Assembly: GCF_050948215.1 (NCBI RefSeq)
Contig: NW_027488581.1
Span: forward strand, 1 to 64,000
DNA length: 64,000 nt
Source of the DNA: Halictus rubicundus
Taxonomy: Eukaryota > Arthropoda > Insecta > Hymenoptera > Halictidae
Direction: 5' to 3'
In this document: one piece after another, positions 63,491 through 64,000 of the stretch
How the letters are laid out: each line of letters starts with the position of its first letter
Numbering within the stretch: position 1 is the stretch's first letter
The notes under the pieces: generated by a model
What the model saw: the letters and a program-made list of their open reading frames with translations, nothing else
Database searches by the model: none
Told to the model about the DNA's origin: nothing
Made by a program: the position numbers and the translations under genes

Positions 63491-64000
63491 AGAGGATAGG
63501 ATAGGATAGAGGATAGGATAGGATAGAGAATAGGATAGGATAGAGGATAGGATAGGATAGAGGATAGGATAGGATAGAGGATAGGATATGATAGAGGATA
63601 GGATAGTATAGTGGATTGGATAGGATAGAGGATAGGATAGGATAGAGGATAGGATAGGATAGAGGATAGGATAGGATAGAGGATAGGATACGATAGAGGA
63701 TAGGATAGGATAGAGAATAGGATATAGGATTGGATAGGATAGAGGATAGAATAGGATAGAGAATAGGATAGGATAGAGGATAGGATATGATAGAGGATAG
63801 GATAGGATAGAGGATAGGATAGGATAGAGTATAGGATAGGATAGAGGATAGGATAGGATAGAGAATAGGATAGGATAGAGGATAGGATAGGATAGTGGAT
63901 AGGATAGGATAGACGATAGGATAGGATAAAGGATAGGATAGGATAGAGGATAGGATGGGATACAGGATAGGATACGATAGAGAATAGGATAGGATAGAGG
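63491..64000 (+). repeat. HOR module W, terminal copy at window edge
   Basis: TAGTATAGTGG (about 63,606), a GAATAGGATATAGGATTGG unit, GAGTATAGG, AGTGGATAGG, GACGATAGG and GATGGGATACAGG (63,954) repeat the 47.4-47.76 kb block; the interval from TAGTGG to GATGGG is 345 bp in both. A private GGATAAAGG replaces GGATAGAGG near 63,926. The array continues past the window end. Confidence 0.8.

Larger units (their letters stand above)
1..64000 (+). repeat. Satellite array, 17-bp monomer (GGATA)3-GA
   Basis: The entire window is built from GGATAGGATAGGATAGA and its variants. Units with two or four GGATA blocks (12 and 22 bp) are interspersed. Recurrent point variants include ACGATA, ATGATA, AGTATA, TTATA, GAATA, GGTTA, GGACA, GGAAA and GGGTA in place of a GGATA block. 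A perfect unit is 82% purine on this strand and lacks C, so strand asymmetry is extreme. No unrelated sequence interrupts the array and neither end reaches a flank. I do not recognise this monomer as a named satellite. The role could be pericentromeric, subtelomeric or interstitial heterochromatin; the sequence does not decide. Confidence 0.98.

Noticed and set aside
1..64000. CRISPR array
   Set aside because: There are no unique spacers; units are contiguous, 12-22 bp, and differ only by point changes.
1..64000. True telomere tract
   Set aside because: The unit has a GA spacer, varied length and kilobase-scale HORs, and both ends of the window are internal. Telomerase products are simple and lack such structure.
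1..64000. Transposon or retroelement inserted in the array
   Set aside because: I found no stretch departing from the GGATA/GA grammar, no terminal inverted repeats and no poly-A tail or target-site duplication.
1..64000. The entire window as a sequencing or assembly artefact
   Set aside because: Ordered private variants, indels in single copies and nested duplications of different age are hard to produce by polymerase slippage or base-calling error. Local copy number may still be wrong, especially in the perfect runs and the 160-bp pair.
1..64000. Triplex-forming (H-DNA) mirror repeat
   Set aside because: The T in every GGATA block interrupts the purine run, so no long uninterrupted homopurine tract exists.

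Overview
The whole 64 kb window is one tandem-repeat (satellite DNA) array. I find no gene, RNA gene, transposon, CRISPR array or unique spacer. The monomer is 17 bp, GGATAGGATAGGATAGA, best written as (GGATA)n-GA with n = 3 in most units and n = 2 (12 bp) or n = 4 (22 bp) in a minority. On the given strand a perfect unit has 7 G, 7 A, 3 T and no C; every C in the window comes from a variant unit. Both window ends lie inside the array, so its true size exceeds 64 kb. An array this long with nested higher-order structure is typical of eukaryotic heterochromatin assembled from long reads. The sequence does not identify the species.

Variant units work as barcodes and show a layered higher-order repeat (HOR) structure. 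I name modules P, Q, R, T, W and V for this report only. At 1-42.8 kb: short perfect array, P1 (0.47-2.44 kb), Q1 and Q2 (a 3.6 kb tandem duplication, 2.44-9.59 kb), R1 (9.6-11.4 kb), perfect array, P2 (11.9-13.85), Q3 (13.85-17.46), R2 (17.46-20.03), perfect array, P3 (20.24-22.43), Q4 (22.43-25.08, internally deleted), then a long R array (25.08-33.6) containing tandem duplications of 1,870 and 1,518 bp, T1 (33.6-36.1), R5 (36.1-37.8), T2 (37.8-39.9) and T3 (39.9-42.45). P-Q-R therefore forms a super-unit with start-to-start distances of 11,430 and 8,340 bp. At 42.8-46.8 kb, P, Q and R fragments are shuffled. From 46.8 to 50 kb there are W blocks with short duplications (451 and 201 bp). From 50 to 64 kb a different family, V, dominates, marked by GATCGAGG and GATTGCATAGG, with a clean 3,600 bp period and several small recent duplications (160, 211, 298, 553, 667 bp).

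The TTTAATA box occurs 29 times and never after 46,450; GATCGAGG occurs 10 times and never before 50,594. The array thus has sequence domains, as expected from local unequal exchange and amplification. A core with exactly 292 bp between two markers is shared by Q and T and links the families.

The minus strand has very long open frames (up to about 1,700 codons), but these follow from the repeat: the pyrimidine-rich strand of a perfect unit has no stop codon, 17 is not a multiple of 3, and all three minus frames give the same 17-residue peptide. I do not annotate them as genes. I found no functional system here; the interest lies in the HOR architecture and strand asymmetry. Spacings were read by eye from marker positions; module boundaries inside perfect units are uncertain by tens of bases.
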